A stretch of 8,319 nt of DNA from VYFG01 sp964403545 (GTDB lineage: Bacteria; Pseudomonadota; Gammaproteobacteria; Arenicellales; Poriferihabitantaceae): NCBI GenBank assembly GCA_964403545.1, contig CAYOGN010000200.1:1-8319 (forward strand). Reading direction: 5' to 3'. Shown here in pieces: positions 7,329 to 8,319 of this stretch. Within the stretch, counting starts at the first letter, position 1. Each line of letters opens with the position of its first letter. Made by a program: the position numbers and the translations under genes. The notes beneath the pieces are model-generated. The model worked only from the letters and a program-made list of their open reading frames with translations, was not told where the DNA came from and searched no databases.

Positions 7329-8319
7329 AGTAGTACAGATAAAAGTACGCTCGATACTTTCCCGAAAATTCTGATTCACAATGCTCAGAAGTTTGCCAAT
7401 AAGGCGGCCGTTCGTGAGAAGGAGTTTGGCATCTGGCAAACCTGGACCTGGAGCCAGGTTAAAGAAGAAGTTTTCGCCTTTGCCGCAGGTCTTGATGTAC
7501 TGGGATTCACTACTGGCGATAAAATTGCCATTATCGGGCGAAATCGTCCGCGCCTCTACTGGAGCATTACTGCAGCCCAGTGCCTTGGAGGGATTCCGGT
7601 GCCCGTATATGCTGATTCAGTTGCGGATGAACTGGAATATGTGCTGGATCATGCAGAGGTTCGATTTGCCCTGGCCGAGGATCAGGAGCAGGTTGACAAG
7701 GTTCTGGAAGTCAGTGAACGACTACAGTACCTCGATCAGATCATATATGATGATACTCGGGGGCTCGGGGATTATGATAAATCGAGCCTGCATTCATTTG
7801 TTGATGTGCAGCAGCTTGGCCGTGCCGCATTGGCAAAGAACCCTGATTTACTCGATCAAAAAATTGCTGCTGCCAGGGGCAGTGATATCGGCATATTTCT
7901 CTATACTTCCGGCACCACCGGAAAACCCAAAGGCGTTGTGTTGACCAATGACAATATTATTGTCACTTCTCGCAATAGTGTGGAATTCGACAACCTGACC
8001 GATGCCGAAGAAACCCTGAGTTACCTGCCCCTGGCGTGGGTTGGAGATCATATTTTTTCTCATGGCCAGGCCTACGTCGCTGGTTTTTGTATTAACTGCC
8101 CGGAAAGCGAAGAGACCGTAACCACTGATTTGAAAGAAATTGGTCCTACCTACTATTTTGCTCCACCCAGAGTATTTGAAGGTATTCTGACCAATGTGAT
8201 GATTCGAATGTAAGACGCCAGCGCATCCAAGCAGAAATTATTCCAATACTTTATAAATGTTGCCAAAAACACCGGGATCAATATTCTCAACCGTAACCCG
8301 GTCTCACTATGAGTACGAT
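7314..8319 (+). pseudogene. acyl-CoA synthetase (AMP-binding family), interrupted by in-frame stops, runs off right edge
   Basis: The first 299 residues are the N-terminal half of a long-chain type acyl-CoA synthetase, which activates a carboxylic acid with ATP and CoA through an acyl-adenylate. Seen: WTWSQVKEEV (44-53); the P-loop-like YTSGTTGKPKG (197-207); LPLAWVGDHIFSHGQAY (238-254); and YFAPPRVFEGI (281-291). Intact relatives are roughly 600-650 residues. A TAA at 8211-8213 cuts the frame after MIRM, where relatives usually have Glu (MIRMEDAS), a change explained by one G-to-T substitution in GAA. The same frame continues DASASKQKLFQYFINVAKN and then ILNRNPVSL, clear family sequence, until a TGA at 8310-8312. 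The adenylation domain and the C-terminal lysine domain are therefore lost. The gene follows icmF by 90 bases on the same strand with no terminator between. A short truncated protein could still be made, but it should be inactive. Confidence 0.85.
8211..8213 (+). other. premature TAA stop in the acyl-CoA synthetase
   Basis: This codon sits where the family normally has the Glu of RMEDAS. The 32 codons after it remain open and family-like, which marks it as a nonsense change and not the natural end of a shorter protein. Confidence 0.75.

Noticed and set aside
7381..7944. 187-residue open frame overlapping the acyl-CoA synthetase on the same strand
   Set aside because: The overlapping frame carries clear AMP-binding motifs; this frame has none.

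Overview
The window looks like chromosomal DNA of a Gammaproteobacterium: moderate GC coding sequence, AT-rich spacers, and proteins of proteobacterial type. I cannot name a genus. It holds five apparently intact or edge-cut coding regions and two clearly decayed genes. I see no tRNA, rRNA, CRISPR array, insertion sequence or phage gene.

Left part (1-2052). A periplasmic c-type cytochrome gene on the minus strand runs off the left edge. After a short spacer comes the remnant of a DMT/EamA-family transporter, broken by frameshifts and reduced to its last membrane segments. Its final reading frame overlaps the start of a hotdog-fold thioesterase (PaaI type) gene on the plus strand. A SprT-like zinc metalloprotease with a C-terminal zinc ribbon lies convergent to the thioesterase, and the two genes overlap by four bases at their ends.

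Middle (2053-3965). An AT-rich stretch of about 425 bases has no recognisable gene. It is followed by an iron-containing alcohol dehydrogenase on the minus strand that closely resembles hydroxyacid-oxoacid transhydrogenase (HOT/ADHFE1). The gene is divergent from the next one across a 189-base regulatory spacer, which contains a perfect 20-base palindrome (3907-3926) that could act as a shared operator.

Right part (3972-8319). A long gene encodes IcmF, the fused coenzyme-B12-dependent isobutyryl-CoA mutase. It has a B12-binding domain, a G-protein chaperone domain and a mutase domain in one chain, and all diagnostic residues I checked are present. Downstream on the same strand is an acyl-CoA synthetase gene (AMP-binding family) that is interrupted. 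A TAA stop falls at residue 300, yet recognisable family sequence continues in the same frame to a second stop (TGA) just before the window ends.

The right half reads as a short-chain or branched-chain acyl-CoA module: a ligase to activate an acid, IcmF to interconvert isobutyryl-CoA and n-butyryl-CoA, and a hydroxyacid oxidoreductase probably under the same regulator. The pathway is inference; the enzyme families are well supported by motifs. I did not find a convincing undescribed system. The most noteworthy points are the HOT/IcmF divergent pair with its palindrome and the two decaying genes.
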